Positions 54,140 to 63,287 are shown, counted from the stretch's first letter. The stretch is 64,000 nt of DNA from Mucilaginibacter flavidus (GCF_024055575.1 NZ_JAMXOE010000022.1:56936-120935); one strand, 5' to 3'. Notes: generated from the sequence alone by a model not told the origin. A program made the numbers and translations.

Positions 54140-54535
54140 TCAGATTTGAAGGGAACGTAATTGAATGGACAAGGCCTTGCCCGATTTGCCGGGAGGTGCT
54201 TTGGTGTCGGCCCAGCAATAATTAGTTAACTGCTGTTTGGTTTTAAAAAGTCCTTCTGGTACAACAAATGCAATTAATACCGCCGTGGGCGAAAACAGGT
54301 AGTCGAAGCCCGGTTTAAGATTTTCTTTAACCACATATGCGCCGTGCTGTTTGCAACAGTCGCAGCCTGAGCCATTGGTACAATGTTTTTTAGACTGATG
54401 GCCGTGGTTATGCGCCATAACCATGGCCGGTTTTTTAACCATGCTTTCGGCAGCGCAGTGCACAATACAAACAAACATCCCTGTTGTAAGTAACAGGTAA
54501 AATGCTGCCATACTGAAAACCGCTGCCTTTTTCAT
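54140..54535 (-). CDS. HYC_CC_PP-like copper-island protein
   Basis: 131 residues from the ATG at 54535 (MKKAAVFSMAAFYLLLTTGM); three codons upstream another ATG is open. Motif positions are like those of the protein at 48252: MFVCIVHCAAES, then a His/Cys-rich segment (HNHGHQSKKHCTNGSGCDCC) and KAPPGKSGK near the end. The His/Cys cluster is a strong candidate metal site. It is the first gene of the copper island, so it may be a sensor or chaperone; function unknown. There are about 175 bases to the next gene of the island. Confidence 0.7.
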   Translation of the reverse strand: MKKAAVFSMAAFYLLLTTGMFVCIVHCAAESMVKKPAMVMAHNHGHQSKKHCTNGSGCDCCKQHGAYVVKENLKPGFDYLFSPTAVLIAFVVPEGLFKTKQQLTNYCWADTKAPPGKSGKALSIQLRSLQI

Positions 54536-54710
54536 TAATAACAAAGTTATAGTTTATACAGAGAAATGTTTTATACAATTATGGTTTAATGTTATAAAAT
54601 TACGCAAAGGCGATATAAACCCAGGGATAATGGTTTTGTCGCCATTTGACAGAACGCTCGATAAAGCTTCAGTTTGCCGAATTATTTATTGAACAGGGGC
54701 ACAGGTTAAG

Positions 54711-56393
54711 TTACCGGGTCTCAATTACCAGCACCGTCTCCTTCTTTGTATCAAGGGATAAATCACCTATTTTAATAGATCCACGCAAAACTGTATATCC
54801 GGCAAGCGTTTTATATTGCCTTGTTGAAGGATCAAATTGTTTTACCAATGCACCTTTGCCTTTAAACGCAAACGATACCGGCGATGTGATCTTTTCGCCG
54901 GTATTATTAAGCAGGTACACAAAAAATTTATTGCCGCATTGTACACCGTGGCTTTCAATCCGGTCGATAGTTACTGCAAATTGCTCAAAGCTTCCGTTTC
55001 CTGCTTTTAACATTTCGTCGCTAATCTGGCGTACGCCGTTAAAATAGGGCGTCATCTTCCGGGTGTCAAACAACTCCCACCACCAGGTCATGGGAAGCAA
55101 TGGCGTAGGGCTGAAAAGGCCGTACCAAAGTCCGCGCTTGTAATCATAGTCTTCATCTTTGCCATATTTCGGGTCGTCGTCCTCCCACCTGAAGCCAAAC
55201 TCGCCTACCACGTATGGCTTGCCAAAAGTTTGGATATAATCGGGGTATATAGCCGGGATTTTTTCGGTGTGTTTGTAAATATGTTTCTGGTTAAAATCGA
55301 TATAAGCAATGGAGTTCATACCGATAATATCCCGGTGCGATACGCTGGTGGTAACCATATGACGATTAGGGTCGATATCTTTCAAATACCGGCTCATCTC
55401 ATCGTGCCATTGGGTAATTGCTGCGTGTGGAATTAAGATACTGTCGGCCCCGTTGAAAGCGGCATTGTCAACCTCGTTAAAAAATTCAAATGCAGCAATG
55501 CTGGTGCTGTATCCCCAGCGGGCCACCACATAACGCAGCTTGTTTTTGTATTTATCGCGGGCGCCGCGCAGGGTGAAAAACTCAGTGGGCGTTTTTGCCG
55601 GGCCGCCGTTTACCACATTGTAGGGGCTGTTTTTCCAGCCGCCGCCCTCCATCAGGTGGCCGTGCCAGTCCATCGTTAGCATAAAATACAGGTGCAGCGA
55701 ATCTGTAAGGTTTACCAGTTCATCCATGCGTTTGATGGCACCCGGGTTAAAGTATTCGGTTGTATTGCCGTATCGTTTCGTTGAATTTACCTTTTGCCAT
55801 TCTAGCGGCATGTTCCAATAGCACATCCAGGTGCGGAAGAAGTTAGCGCCGTTTTTCGCTAGCGTTGGCAGCAAATAATCATAAGTCCATTTTGGGTTTT
55901 CGAACGCGCGCGACTCCCAGCCAACGTTTTCACCAATGCCCCTAAAAAGTTGCCCGTTATCAAATTTGAAAGTCCATAAGGAGTTTTTGTGTAAGAAACC
56001 CGGCTTTAAAGAGGCAACGGCAATAAAGGCCCCGGATGCAGATTCAACCGCGCCCGTTTTGTTTTGAACCCTGAAGTGATAAACATATTTTCCTGCTTCC
56101 TGCGGCGCAAACCGGGCTCTCCAAACCGAGGCAGTTGTATCGCCACCTTCAAAGTAACAGGGCAACGCAACGGGTTTGCCCGATGGCGAGATAAGCGACA
56201 TATCAAGTGTTATATCCTTCTGGTTATATGGATTGCTATACCGGGCGGCGAGTTTTATTTCCCACTCCGCCTTTTCATATTGCTTTACACCTTTATTTAA
56301 TAGCTGGTATGCGTTTATTTTCGGCTGCGCCAGTCCGACAAAATCGGACAATATCAACAGAAAAAGGCCGGGAATAATTTTAAGTGCTTTCAT
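54711..56393 (-). CDS. DUF5060 / GH5-like glycoside hydrolase
   Basis: About 560 residues from the ATG at 56393 (MKALKIIPGLFLLILSDFVG, signal peptide); an ATG 16 codons upstream is open but gives a poor leader. N-terminal DUF5060 Ig-like domain (WEIKLAARYSNPYNQKDITL, then AGKYVYHFRVQ), a TIM-barrel catalytic domain with YLLPTLAKNGANFFRTWMCY, the acid/base Glu in AAFEFFNEVD and the nucleophile Glu in YVVGEFGF, followed by MTWWWELFD, and a C-terminal beta domain. Related clan-A enzymes include cellulase-like, apiosidase-like and galactanase-like proteins; the substrate cannot be fixed. It starts a unit downstream of a TPR gene and is the only enzyme in this part of the window. Confidence 0.88.
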   Translation of the reverse strand: MKALKIIPGLFLLILSDFVGLAQPKINAYQLLNKGVKQYEKAEWEIKLAARYSNPYNQKDITLDMSLISPSGKPVALPCYFEGGDTTASVWRARFAPQEAGKYVYHFRVQNKTGAVESASGAFIAVASLKPGFLHKNSLWTFKFDNGQLFRGIGENVGWESRAFENPKWTYDYLLPTLAKNGANFFRTWMCYWNMPLEWQKVNSTKRYGNTTEYFNPGAIKRMDELVNLTDSLHLYFMLTMDWHGHLMEGGGWKNSPYNVVNGGPAKTPTEFFTLRGARDKYKNKLRYVVARWGYSTSIAAFEFFNEVDNAAFNGADSILIPHAAITQWHDEMSRYLKDIDPNRHMVTTSVSHRDIIGMNSIAYIDFNQKHIYKHTEKIPAIYPDYIQTFGKPYVVGEFGFRWEDDDPKYGKDEDYDYKRGLWYGLFSPTPLLPMTWWWELFDTRKMTPYFNGVRQISDEMLKAGNGSFEQFAVTIDRIESHGVQCGNKFFVYLLNNTGEKITSPVSFAFKGKGALVKQFDPSTRQYKTLAGYTVLRGSIKIGDLSLDTKKETVLVIETR

Positions 56394-56487
56394 TAGTGCC
56401 CTAAAATTATGAATAAAAAGGCACGCACGCACCACCGACAATAAATTGTAAAAACAGTAAAGAAGCCCGCCCGTCAGCCGGCTTTAT

Positions 56488-57420
56488 TTACAGGTCATCC
56501 TTGCTTTCGCCAACCCGCACGTAAGTAAAGTCGTACGACGTTGTCCAGGTTTTGCCGTTATCGGCCGAGGTTTCGTTAAATTGCTTTACGGTGCCGTCGC
56601 TTTGGTTGTAGAAAATAAATCGGCCTATCAGTTTTTGGTTTTGCGGGCCGGTGGTTTCAAAGGTGAAACGCATGGCACCGTCCTTATATTCGCCGTTTAC
56701 AAACTCCTGTACGCCGCCGCCCGCCCACGATTGTTTCCATTTGCCGGTAACCGGGTCGATGAAATTGATGCTTTTGCCATTGTTGGCTGCGTTACTCGAT
56801 GTCCAGTTCTCCAAAATGGCACAGCCCCCGGCAATTCGCTGTATTACGCTATGCCCTGCCACAATCTTCGTCCCGGTTACGTATACCTTCCATTCCCCAA
56901 CCCAAAAATCAAACTCACGGGCCTGTTTGTTAACCATACAAGGATAGGCATTGTTAAAAACGGCAGTACGTAATTCTTTGAAACGTGGAGTGCTCCTTAT
57001 TCTATCGAAGTCCTTTAAATTATCCAGTTCGGTAAACTGCACGTAGCCATTAGCCCGGGCGCTATCAATGCTTGCATAGGCAAGCTCTGGTTTATTTTGC
57101 AATGCGTTTAGCCGCGCCATACGCGAGTAAATGGAGGCCTTAAGCGGCGGTCCTGCCTTTAATGTCAACGCTTTATGATAACCCATTAGAGCCGTTTCGT
57201 AGTCGCCTGTGTTGTAGTACGAAAAAGCCATCCTGTTCCACCAAATGCCATTTTTCGAGGTGTCATTCACCAGGTTTTTATAGGCGATCCTGGCATGCGC
57301 ATAGTCCCCGGCCAAATATAGGGAATCAGCGGTTTTAACCTGTGGCGATTGAGCAATGGCCGTTAAGATAATGCCGGGCGTAAAAATTGCAAGTACAAAA
57401 AAGGTAAGTGCTTTAAACAT
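56488..57420 (-). CDS. Secreted TPR protein with lipocalin-like C-terminal domain
   Basis: 310 residues with a signal peptide (to ILTAIAQ). Residues about 28-135 form TPR-type repeats (YLAGDYAHARIAYKNLV, MAFSYYNTGDYETALMGYHK, ALQNKPELAYASIDSARANG). Residues about 165-305 form a beta-barrel DUF1579/lipocalin-like domain (EFDFWVGEWKVYVTGTKIVA, GRFIFYNQSDGTVKQFNET). The FWVGEW motif with a small-molecule binding cavity is typical of this fold. Function unknown; perhaps a periplasmic ligand sensor or carrier. It ends 47 bases before the DUF5060 hydrolase end-on-start spacing and shares its direction, so they may be co-transcribed. Confidence 0.82.
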   Translation of the reverse strand: MFKALTFFVLAIFTPGIILTAIAQSPQVKTADSLYLAGDYAHARIAYKNLVNDTSKNGIWWNRMAFSYYNTGDYETALMGYHKALTLKAGPPLKASIYSRMARLNALQNKPELAYASIDSARANGYVQFTELDNLKDFDRIRSTPRFKELRTAVFNNAYPCMVNKQAREFDFWVGEWKVYVTGTKIVAGHSVIQRIAGGCAILENWTSSNAANNGKSINFIDPVTGKWKQSWAGGGVQEFVNGEYKDGAMRFTFETTGPQNQKLIGRFIFYNQSDGTVKQFNETSADNGKTWTTSYDFTYVRVGESKDDL

Positions 57421-57478
57421 AAGAACGGTTTTAAATAAATATTGTTCAAACGTAATATTACCGGATTTGCCGGCGCTT

Positions 57479-58438
57479 TTACGTGCTAAAAATGACTTTT
57501 TTTGTCTTGCTTAAGCGATAACTTTCAGGGGAACATCCATAAACTTTTTTGAACAACCTGCAAAACGAACTGACATCGGCATAGCCTGTGTCAAAACAAA
57601 CTTCGGATATGGGTATTTGAGTGTTAATCAACAAACGGGCTGCAACCGATATTCGCTTGTTTATTAAATACTGGTAAGGGGTTTGCCCGAAGTAAAGTTT
57701 AAAATTGCGTAACAGGTAGGCGCTGTTTAAACAGGATATTTGGCCCAGTTTTTCAAGCGTCACATCGTCAACATAGCACGATTCGATATAGTCCTTGGCA
57801 TAGTGTAGTCGTTTGTGTAATTCTTTTTGGGTTGATAGTTTAACAGCTTTAACTTTTTTTACTTCATTTAAAATATGCTGCTGCGAAAACATAAGATTCT
57901 GAAGCAATTGGTAATAGCTTTCTGAAATCTCGCCCCTGTTTTCCCCGAAGTTTCTAGCCAGGGCCCTTAACCCGGCTATGCTATTCCTCAAATCGCCGCT
58001 ATGGCGATAAAGCGTCTCAACAAATTCGCACGACCCGCCGCCGATGAAACCCGGGTCATCAATCAGTTTCGTATCTGCATAAAGACTGCTTGTAACCTGG
58101 TTAACAAAAGCGCCGGTAAAGTTTACGGTAAAAGATTCTACCGTTTTTTTAGCAGCTATAAAGCTCGAATAATATTGCCCTTCATTACAAATAAAATAGG
58201 CGTCATCGGTAACCGCATAATACCTATCGCTAATTTTATACGTCTCAGTGCCGCCAAAGGCGCATTTTATCGAAAGGCAGCCCCAATGCTCTGCGTATGA
58301 AACGTCAGATGAGTGGGCATTTATAATGACATTTGATCGCCTGAAAGTTTCGTTATATGCATCAATATCAAAACCCGGGGTATCAAAACGCGGGAACTTA
58401 TCAATTAAAGCAAAGCTATTTGCTATTGGCATAAACAT
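57479..58438 (-). CDS. AraC-family transcriptional regulator, soluble
   Basis: 319 residues with no membrane segment. The N-terminal part (about 1-185) is an unrecognised ligand-binding or cupin-like region; the C-terminal double HTH is VTLEKLGQISCLNSAYLLRN and ISEVCFDTGYADVSSFCRLF, closed by VYGCSPESYRLSKTKKV. It should bind DNA directly. It is located upstream of the TPR/DUF5060 pair on the same strand and divergent to a receiver protein, so it may regulate either. Confidence 0.93.
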   Translation of the reverse strand: MFMPIANSFALIDKFPRFDTPGFDIDAYNETFRRSNVIINAHSSDVSYAEHWGCLSIKCAFGGTETYKISDRYYAVTDDAYFICNEGQYYSSFIAAKKTVESFTVNFTGAFVNQVTSSLYADTKLIDDPGFIGGGSCEFVETLYRHSGDLRNSIAGLRALARNFGENRGEISESYYQLLQNLMFSQQHILNEVKKVKAVKLSTQKELHKRLHYAKDYIESCYVDDVTLEKLGQISCLNSAYLLRNFKLYFGQTPYQYLINKRISVAARLLINTQIPISEVCFDTGYADVSSFCRLFKKVYGCSPESYRLSKTKKVIFST

Positions 58439-58578
58439 GGCAATTAAAAAGGTGTTATCAAATATAATATTTATGTAGTTGTTAGGATGTGCTTAACCTG
58501 CCCTGAAAATTCTTATATTAATAGGAAAACATTTGTTTTTCTAAAATAGATTGTATAGCTTCACATATCTCTTAGCCA

Positions 58579-58947
58579 ATGAACAACGACACCCGGAAAA
58601 TCATTATTTTCGATGATGATGAGGACATCCTTTCTATTTGTAGTTTTATTTTAGAAGAACAGGGGTGGGCAGTGAATGCCTACACTGATTGCAATAATAT
58701 TGTCGAAAAGGTATCGGCAATTATGCCGGATGTAATCCTTATGGACAACTGGATCCCCGACGACGGGGGCATTATCGCCACGCAAAAACTTAAGCAAAAC
58801 GAAACGCTTAAAAACATCCCCATTATTTATTTTTCGGCTAACAGCGATATTGAACTGCTGGCGAACCATGCCGGTGCCGAAACCTACCTTGCCAAGCCTT
58901 TCGACCTTGAAGAGCTGGAGCGGGTTATTAACTCGGTGCTAGTGTAA
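58579..58947 (+). CDS. Stand-alone response regulator receiver protein
   Basis: 122 residues, single CheY-like domain: acidic pocket IIIFDDDED, phosphoacceptor Asp in VILMDNWIPDDGG, Ser in IIYFSANSD, and Lys in YLAKPFDLEEL. No output domain. A cognate kinase is not adjacent, so it must receive phosphate from a kinase elsewhere. The gene ends 45 bases before the MITE-like element. Confidence 0.95.
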   Translation: MNNDTRKIIIFDDDEDILSICSFILEEQGWAVNAYTDCNNIVEKVSAIMPDVILMDNWIPDDGGIIATQKLKQNETLKNIPIIYFSANSDIELLANHAGAETYLAKPFDLEELERVINSVLV

Positions 58948-58991
58948 AGTTTAAAATATCTATATAAGAAAAAAAGCTTCCCTGTTTATGC

Positions 58992-59172
58992 GAAGGCACT
59001 GAAAAAGTCCTTCAAATTTAAAATGGTTGTTTTACAACTAAAATAGAGGCTCTGAGAATCGTTTATACAAAAATGCTCTCCACCACCTGCCCGAATACAT
59101 CAAAGAAAAGAGCCTGTTTTCAATTTTGAAAACAGGCTCTTTTTGATAAGTAGGGACTTTTTCAGTGCCCTC
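58992..59172. mobile_element. MITE-like element with 19-bp inverted repeats and 8-bp target duplication
   Basis: The 181-bp unit begins GAAGGCACTGAAAAAGTCC and ends with the reverse complement GAGGGCACTGAAAAAGTCC (18 of 19 match). It is flanked by the direct repeat GTTTATGC at 58984-58991 and 59173-59180, which is what an 8-bp target duplication looks like. It is too small for a transposase; a short frame inside (SLFSILKTGSF) may be the 3' end of one. It contains a 16-bp hairpin. The parent insertion-sequence family was not determined; the 8-bp duplication is compatible with ISL3, ISAs1 or IS1 types. Confidence 0.82.
59106..59143. terminator. Strong hairpin inside the MITE-like element
   Basis: AAAAGAGCCTGTTTTC and GAAAACAGGCTCTTTT are perfectly complementary over 16 bp with a 6-base loop and T-tracts both ways. 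It can terminate transcription from the receiver gene on the plus strand and from the beta-barrel gene on the minus strand. Confidence 0.85.
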
Positions 59173-59198
59173 GTTTATGCAAGGAAGCTTTTTTGTTG

Positions 59199-59582
59199 CT
59201 ATTGAGGACCACCGCCGGGAAGGCCACCCGGACCGCCGCCGTCACCGTGGTTACCACCGCCGCCGCCATCTCGTCTAAACCCGCGTGAAGATGGGTCGCC
59301 CATCGGTGATTTGCCGGCGAATTTTTGCAGCCGTAAAGTAAAAGTTGCCAGGAAATAACGCGAAAGCCTGTTAACCTGTGTTTGGGTAATTGAACTTGCC
59401 GTAGTTGTTGACGAAAACCCGGTGTTTTGATTAAATAAATCGAACGCCGAAACGCGGATGGTACCACGATGATCTTTCATAAACCTGCGCTCAAGGTAAA
59501 TGTTTAACACGTTGGGATTGGCAATGGCCACGTTCGACGTATATCCATAGTTGGAAATATGCGAAAAGTCATAGCTGAATGT
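59199..59582 (-). pseudogene. C-terminal remainder of the beta-barrel gene behind an in-frame stop
   Basis: The frame continues past the TAG at 59583-59585 in phase: TFSYDFSHISNYGYTSNVAI then NPNVLNIYLERRFMKDHRGT, then a Gly-rich tail (RRDGGGGGNHGDGGGPGG). These are the last barrel strands plus tail of the protein at 59583. Without this part the barrel cannot close properly. Its 3' end is next to the MITE-like element. Confidence 0.85.
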
Positions 59583-62147
59583 CTAGTCGCCAAAATAGTT
59601 TTTGCCGTTAACGCCCGATGACCATGCGCGGATGTTCGATACTCCTTCAGTAAGTGAGTTGGATATCGAATTTTGTGTTCTGTTTATGCTATAGTTGGTG
59701 AATACCTGGGCATCAATATGGTTGGTAATATCAACGCGGAAAGATAAACCCGGTGTAACCTGCAGGTTTTTGGCAATGTTTTTCTGCGTGTCAAAAACGC
59801 CGCTGGTGTCAACACTGGTTAAGTAGCCTATATTGTTGGCATAAGTAAGCGTTCCGTTAAGATTTAACGAAAATTTACGATTGTCCCAGGGCTTGGAATA
59901 CGTTGCCCGGCCCTGGATGCTGTAAAATCCGCTGGCGTTGGTATATGTTGTTAAAATGGTGTTCTGGAATCTTGGGTCGCGGGCGTAAACCCGCGGGAAT
60001 GTTATACTGTTGGTAACCACAGCGTTTTGCGTGGTTTGCAAATTTGCCGACACAAAGAATACGTCGCCTGTAGCAAAGCTGAAATTGTTATACCTGATCT
60101 GGAAGTTATTGGTAAACTGCGGTTTTAGGTTAGGATTACCCTCGGTTGGATATAGGGCATTTGAAAAATCAACAACCGGCTGCAGTTGCGTAAAACTTGG
60201 CTGACTGCTCGATCCGTTGTAAAGTACCGTAAATGCTTTGCTGCGCGAAAAATTGTAAACAAAACGGGCTGACGGGATTACGTTAAATGTCGACACGTGG
60301 GTTGACAAGCCGGTTTGCGGCGAATAGCCATCCAAAACTGATGGCAGCACACCTATGCCCAATACGTAGTTATATTTCTTTTCGCTAAAGCGGAAGTTTA
60401 AGCCAACGCGGTTGGTTGTAAAGTTGTAATTGTAACGTGTACTTAGGGCGCTGTCGTTCCTGAAAGCGACGTTTGCCTGGTCGAACAAAGTATCTGTTTC
60501 CTTATCGTTATTGGTGTTTGAGCGGCTAAACGTGTAGTTTAATTCCAGGTACGAACGTTTGCCCAATGGCTCGAGGTACGAGAAACCTACATTATAGCTT
60601 GTTGTGCGGCTGGTAACATTAATAACTTGGTTTGCAGGCGCGGTTGGCGCACCGGTAGTGAAGTTATACAGTGGATTTTGGAACGAATAATTATGCCCTG
60701 AATTAATACTTGCGGTAATACTTAAATTGCGTCTGCCTTTAATGCGGCGATTGTATAAGGCAGTAAGTCCAAAGGTGGGTGCCTGCGAGTCGCCGGTAGT
60801 TGTTGATGTGTAAGCCGAGCTTACCGAACCATTCCGCACAAAATTAACGTTTTCTGCATCATTGGTGTTGGTGCCCGCGTAGTTAAAATTAGGCGTTACC
60901 TTTAAATAGTTAACCGTATCTGGCTTGTATTCCATGTTCCAGTTAAACCGGTGGTTTATATTTTGGTCTTTTTCGTTGCTGCTTTGGTTTTGGGTTGAAG
61001 GGTTTGTTGGCGATGTATTTTGCTGTAAAATATTGTTGATGGTGTTAGTAGTGTTATCAGCAAAGCTATAGCTGCCATAGACTGAAAGATGCTTCCCCCA
61101 CTGATCGCGAAAGTTTAAGCCTATCGAATGCGCATTGGTAATGCCGTTTGCGCTGGTAATAAGGCTTCCATTGGCGTTACCACCGCCGCGGCCGGCATTA
61201 CCACGGCCACCTCCTCCGCCAAATCCTCCTCCGCCACCGCCGTTACCGCCGCCGCCACCACCGGTGCTGCCGAACGAAAACGTGTTAACGTTGGTATTGT
61301 TAATGCTTCCTAATACGGCGATCTGTTGGTCGCCGTTAAACCTGAAAGCATTTAATGAAGTTAAAAAGCGGTTTTGATTAGCCACGCCCTGGTCCTTAGG
61401 CAATAAATCACGGCCATCTCCGGCTGTAGCCTGGCCAAAGTATCCGTAGTTTTTATCCTTGCGTACGGTTATGTTCATTATTTTATCAGGGTCGCCGGTT
61501 TTAACGCCGGTAAGGTTGGCCTGGTCTCCGTAATCATCAATCATCTGGATGTTGTCAACCACATCGGCGGGTAGGTTTTTCAATGCACTCTGCACATCGC
61601 CGCCCATAAAGTCTTTGCCGTTAATTCTCACTTTGGTAACCTGTTTGCCCTGTGTACTTACGTTACCATTTATGTCAACATCAACACCGGGCAATTTTTT
61701 TACCAGGTCTTCAACCGGGGCATTTTCGCGCACTTTATAGGCGCTGGCCTGGTACTGAACAGTATCTTCCTTTAACGTTACGGGTACAACGCCAACTATA
61801 GTTACCTCGTTCAGCATTTTCGACTCCGCCTTTAACACAATCGTGCCTAAGTCGGCAGCAGTAGGGGTGTTATCTAAAGTGTAACGCCTTTTAAATAGCT
61901 TATAGCCAATGTAGCTTACCGTAATGGTTATTTTGGTTCCCTTTATATTCTGGAAAACAAACTTTCCGTTTGCATCAGCAATTGATATGGTGCTGTCGCC
62001 TTTGTCTGACACTAACTTCACGCTGGCCGATGGCACCGATAGTTTGGTGGTGTCAACCACGATACCATGTACTTCGCGGCCCGTTTGCGCGTATGAGGAC
62101 GTTAGGGTAAAAAGAGCAATTGCAACGGCAAGTATTATCGATTTCAT
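59583..62147 (-). CDS. Outer-membrane beta-barrel receptor with premature amber stop
   Basis: 854 residues with a signal peptide (AIALFTLTSSYAQ). Carboxypeptidase-regulatory-like domain (VHGIVVDTTKLSVPSASVKL), a plug (APVEDLVKKLPGVDVDINGN, VRINGKDFMGGDVQSALKNL), a Gly-rich loop (GGGGGFGGGGGRGNAGRGGG), then barrel strands typical of the OMP_b-brl_3 group of TonB-type receptors. The last codon before the stop is GD (NYFGD*), and the expected sequence continues in frame for 128 codons (see the following feature), for a total of about 982 residues. No SusD partner. The substrate is unknown. Confidence 0.88.
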   Translation of the reverse strand: MKSIILAVAIALFTLTSSYAQTGREVHGIVVDTTKLSVPSASVKLVSDKGDSTISIADANGKFVFQNIKGTKITITVSYIGYKLFKRRYTLDNTPTAADLGTIVLKAESKMLNEVTIVGVVPVTLKEDTVQYQASAYKVRENAPVEDLVKKLPGVDVDINGNVSTQGKQVTKVRINGKDFMGGDVQSALKNLPADVVDNIQMIDDYGDQANLTGVKTGDPDKIMNITVRKDKNYGYFGQATAGDGRDLLPKDQGVANQNRFLTSLNAFRFNGDQQIAVLGSINNTNVNTFSFGSTGGGGGGNGGGGGGFGGGGGRGNAGRGGGNANGSLITSANGITNAHSIGLNFRDQWGKHLSVYGSYSFADNTTNTINNILQQNTSPTNPSTQNQSSNEKDQNINHRFNWNMEYKPDTVNYLKVTPNFNYAGTNTNDAENVNFVRNGSVSSAYTSTTTGDSQAPTFGLTALYNRRIKGRRNLSITASINSGHNYSFQNPLYNFTTGAPTAPANQVINVTSRTTSYNVGFSYLEPLGKRSYLELNYTFSRSNTNNDKETDTLFDQANVAFRNDSALSTRYNYNFTTNRVGLNFRFSEKKYNYVLGIGVLPSVLDGYSPQTGLSTHVSTFNVIPSARFVYNFSRSKAFTVLYNGSSSQPSFTQLQPVVDFSNALYPTEGNPNLKPQFTNNFQIRYNNFSFATGDVFFVSANLQTTQNAVVTNSITFPRVYARDPRFQNTILTTYTNASGFYSIQGRATYSKPWDNRKFSLNLNGTLTYANNIGYLTSVDTSGVFDTQKNIAKNLQVTPGLSFRVDITNHIDAQVFTNYSINRTQNSISNSLTEGVSNIRAWSSGVNGKNYFGD

Positions 62148-62275
62148 TTTGTTTTTGATGTACTGCAGGAGTTAATACTATTTAATAATATGCTTAATGA
62201 CACAAATCGAATGCAAATGTTCAACAAAAACCGTTAAATATTTAATAATCATATCATTGTTACATATAAACAGAA

Positions 62276-62301
62276 AAAGCCCCCTGGTTAAAGGAGGCTT
62301 T
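62276..62301 (-). terminator. Terminator after the collagen-like gene
   Basis: AAAGCCCCC and GGAGGCTTT (one mismatch) form a 9-bp stem with an 8-base loop, about 45 bases past the minus-strand stop codon at 62346. The A-tract on the left gives U's on the minus strand. Confidence 0.65.
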
Positions 62302-62345
62302 AATATTTAGAAAGAATATGAATTAAATACTTATTGTGTTAGCTA

Positions 62346-63287
62346 TTAGTTAGATAAGTGAAGCGCTGCTGCTACCTCGTTAAAGTTCCTGATGTTTAGG
62401 TTTGGATTGGTAGCATTTAACGTTGTTATAGCTGTTCCGGGGATAACTACCACCCTGAAGTCGATGCCGCTTGATTGGGTAAAGTTTGCTTTCAGGTCGA
62501 TATAACCAACACCATAATCGTTAAAGGTAATAGAGTGACCTGCCTCAGAGTATGGTAAAGCATACCAGCCTGAACTTGACCCTGTATTACGCAGGTAAAC
62601 CAACACTGTGCCCTGGTCAACAATAGCCTGGGTAATTGCGGGGATGGTAAATTTGGTAAGGCCGGCAACTACAACGCCTTTGTTTACCAACAGGAAATTT
62701 TGAACGTTGGCATTTCCAGGGTCACCTTTATCTCCTTTAGGACCTTGCGGGCCTGTTGCGCCCGTAGCTCCGGTTGCCCCAGTTGCGCCTTTAGCGCCAG
62801 TTGCTCCTGTAGCACCAGTTGCACCTGTAGCGCCAGTTGCACCTGCAGCCCCTGTGTCGCCTTTAGGGCCTTGTGCTCCGGTTGCTCCTGTTTGGCCGGT
62901 AGCGCCTGTAGCACCGATGGGCCCTTGAGGGCCAATTGGGCCCTGTGCACCCGTGGCACCAGTAGCGCCTGTTGCTCCTGTAGCGCCAGTCGCCCCGGTG
63001 GCGCCTTGAGCGCCATCCTTACCGTTTGCTCCCGTAGCGCCAGTTGCTCCCTGGGCTCCAGTTGCGCCGGTATCTCCTTTAGGGCCTTGCGGTCCAACCG
63101 GTCCGCCGGCTGGGCCAGCGGGGCCTTGTGGTCCAGCAGCACCTGTTGCACCTGTAGCGCCTTGTGCGCCGGTTGCTCCTGCAGCGCCAGTTGCGCCTGC
63201 CGGTCCTGCCGTTTTATCCTTTTTACAAGCGGTAACGCTTAAAAGGAATATGAATGCAATAGGTAGTAAAAGTCTAAGTGGTTTCAT
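62346..63287 (-). CDS. Collagen-like repeat lipoprotein
   Basis: 313 residues. Lipobox LLSVTACKKDK after a hydrophobic leader. Residues about 27-195 are Gly-X-Y triplets, mainly GAT, GPQ and GAQ with a few interruptions (GPAGATGAAGATGAQ, GPQGPKGDTGATGAQ), as in bacterial collagen-like proteins. The C-terminal 110 residues form a beta domain (FLLVNKGVVVAGLTKFTI, GHSITFNDYGVGYIDLKANF, VVVIPGTAITTLNATNPNLN) seen in other Bacteroidota GXY lipoproteins. It is probably a surface stalk; adhesion is inferred. The repeat count is likely to vary between strains. Confidence 0.92.
   Translation of the reverse strand: MKPLRLLLPIAFIFLLSVTACKKDKTAGPAGATGAAGATGAQGATGATGAAGPQGPAGPAGGPVGPQGPKGDTGATGAQGATGATGANGKDGAQGATGATGATGATGATGATGAQGPIGPQGPIGATGATGQTGATGAQGPKGDTGAAGATGATGATGATGATGAKGATGATGATGATGPQGPKGDKGDPGNANVQNFLLVNKGVVVAGLTKFTIPAITQAIVDQGTVLVYLRNTGSSSGWYALPYSEAGHSITFNDYGVGYIDLKANFTQSSGIDFRVVVIPGTAITTLNATNPNLNIRNFNEVAAALHLSN

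Noticed and set aside
62700..63242. Repetitive sequence resembling a CRISPR or satellite array
   Set aside because: The repeats are Gly-X-Y codons of the collagen-like lipoprotein, with no constant repeat plus unique spacers.
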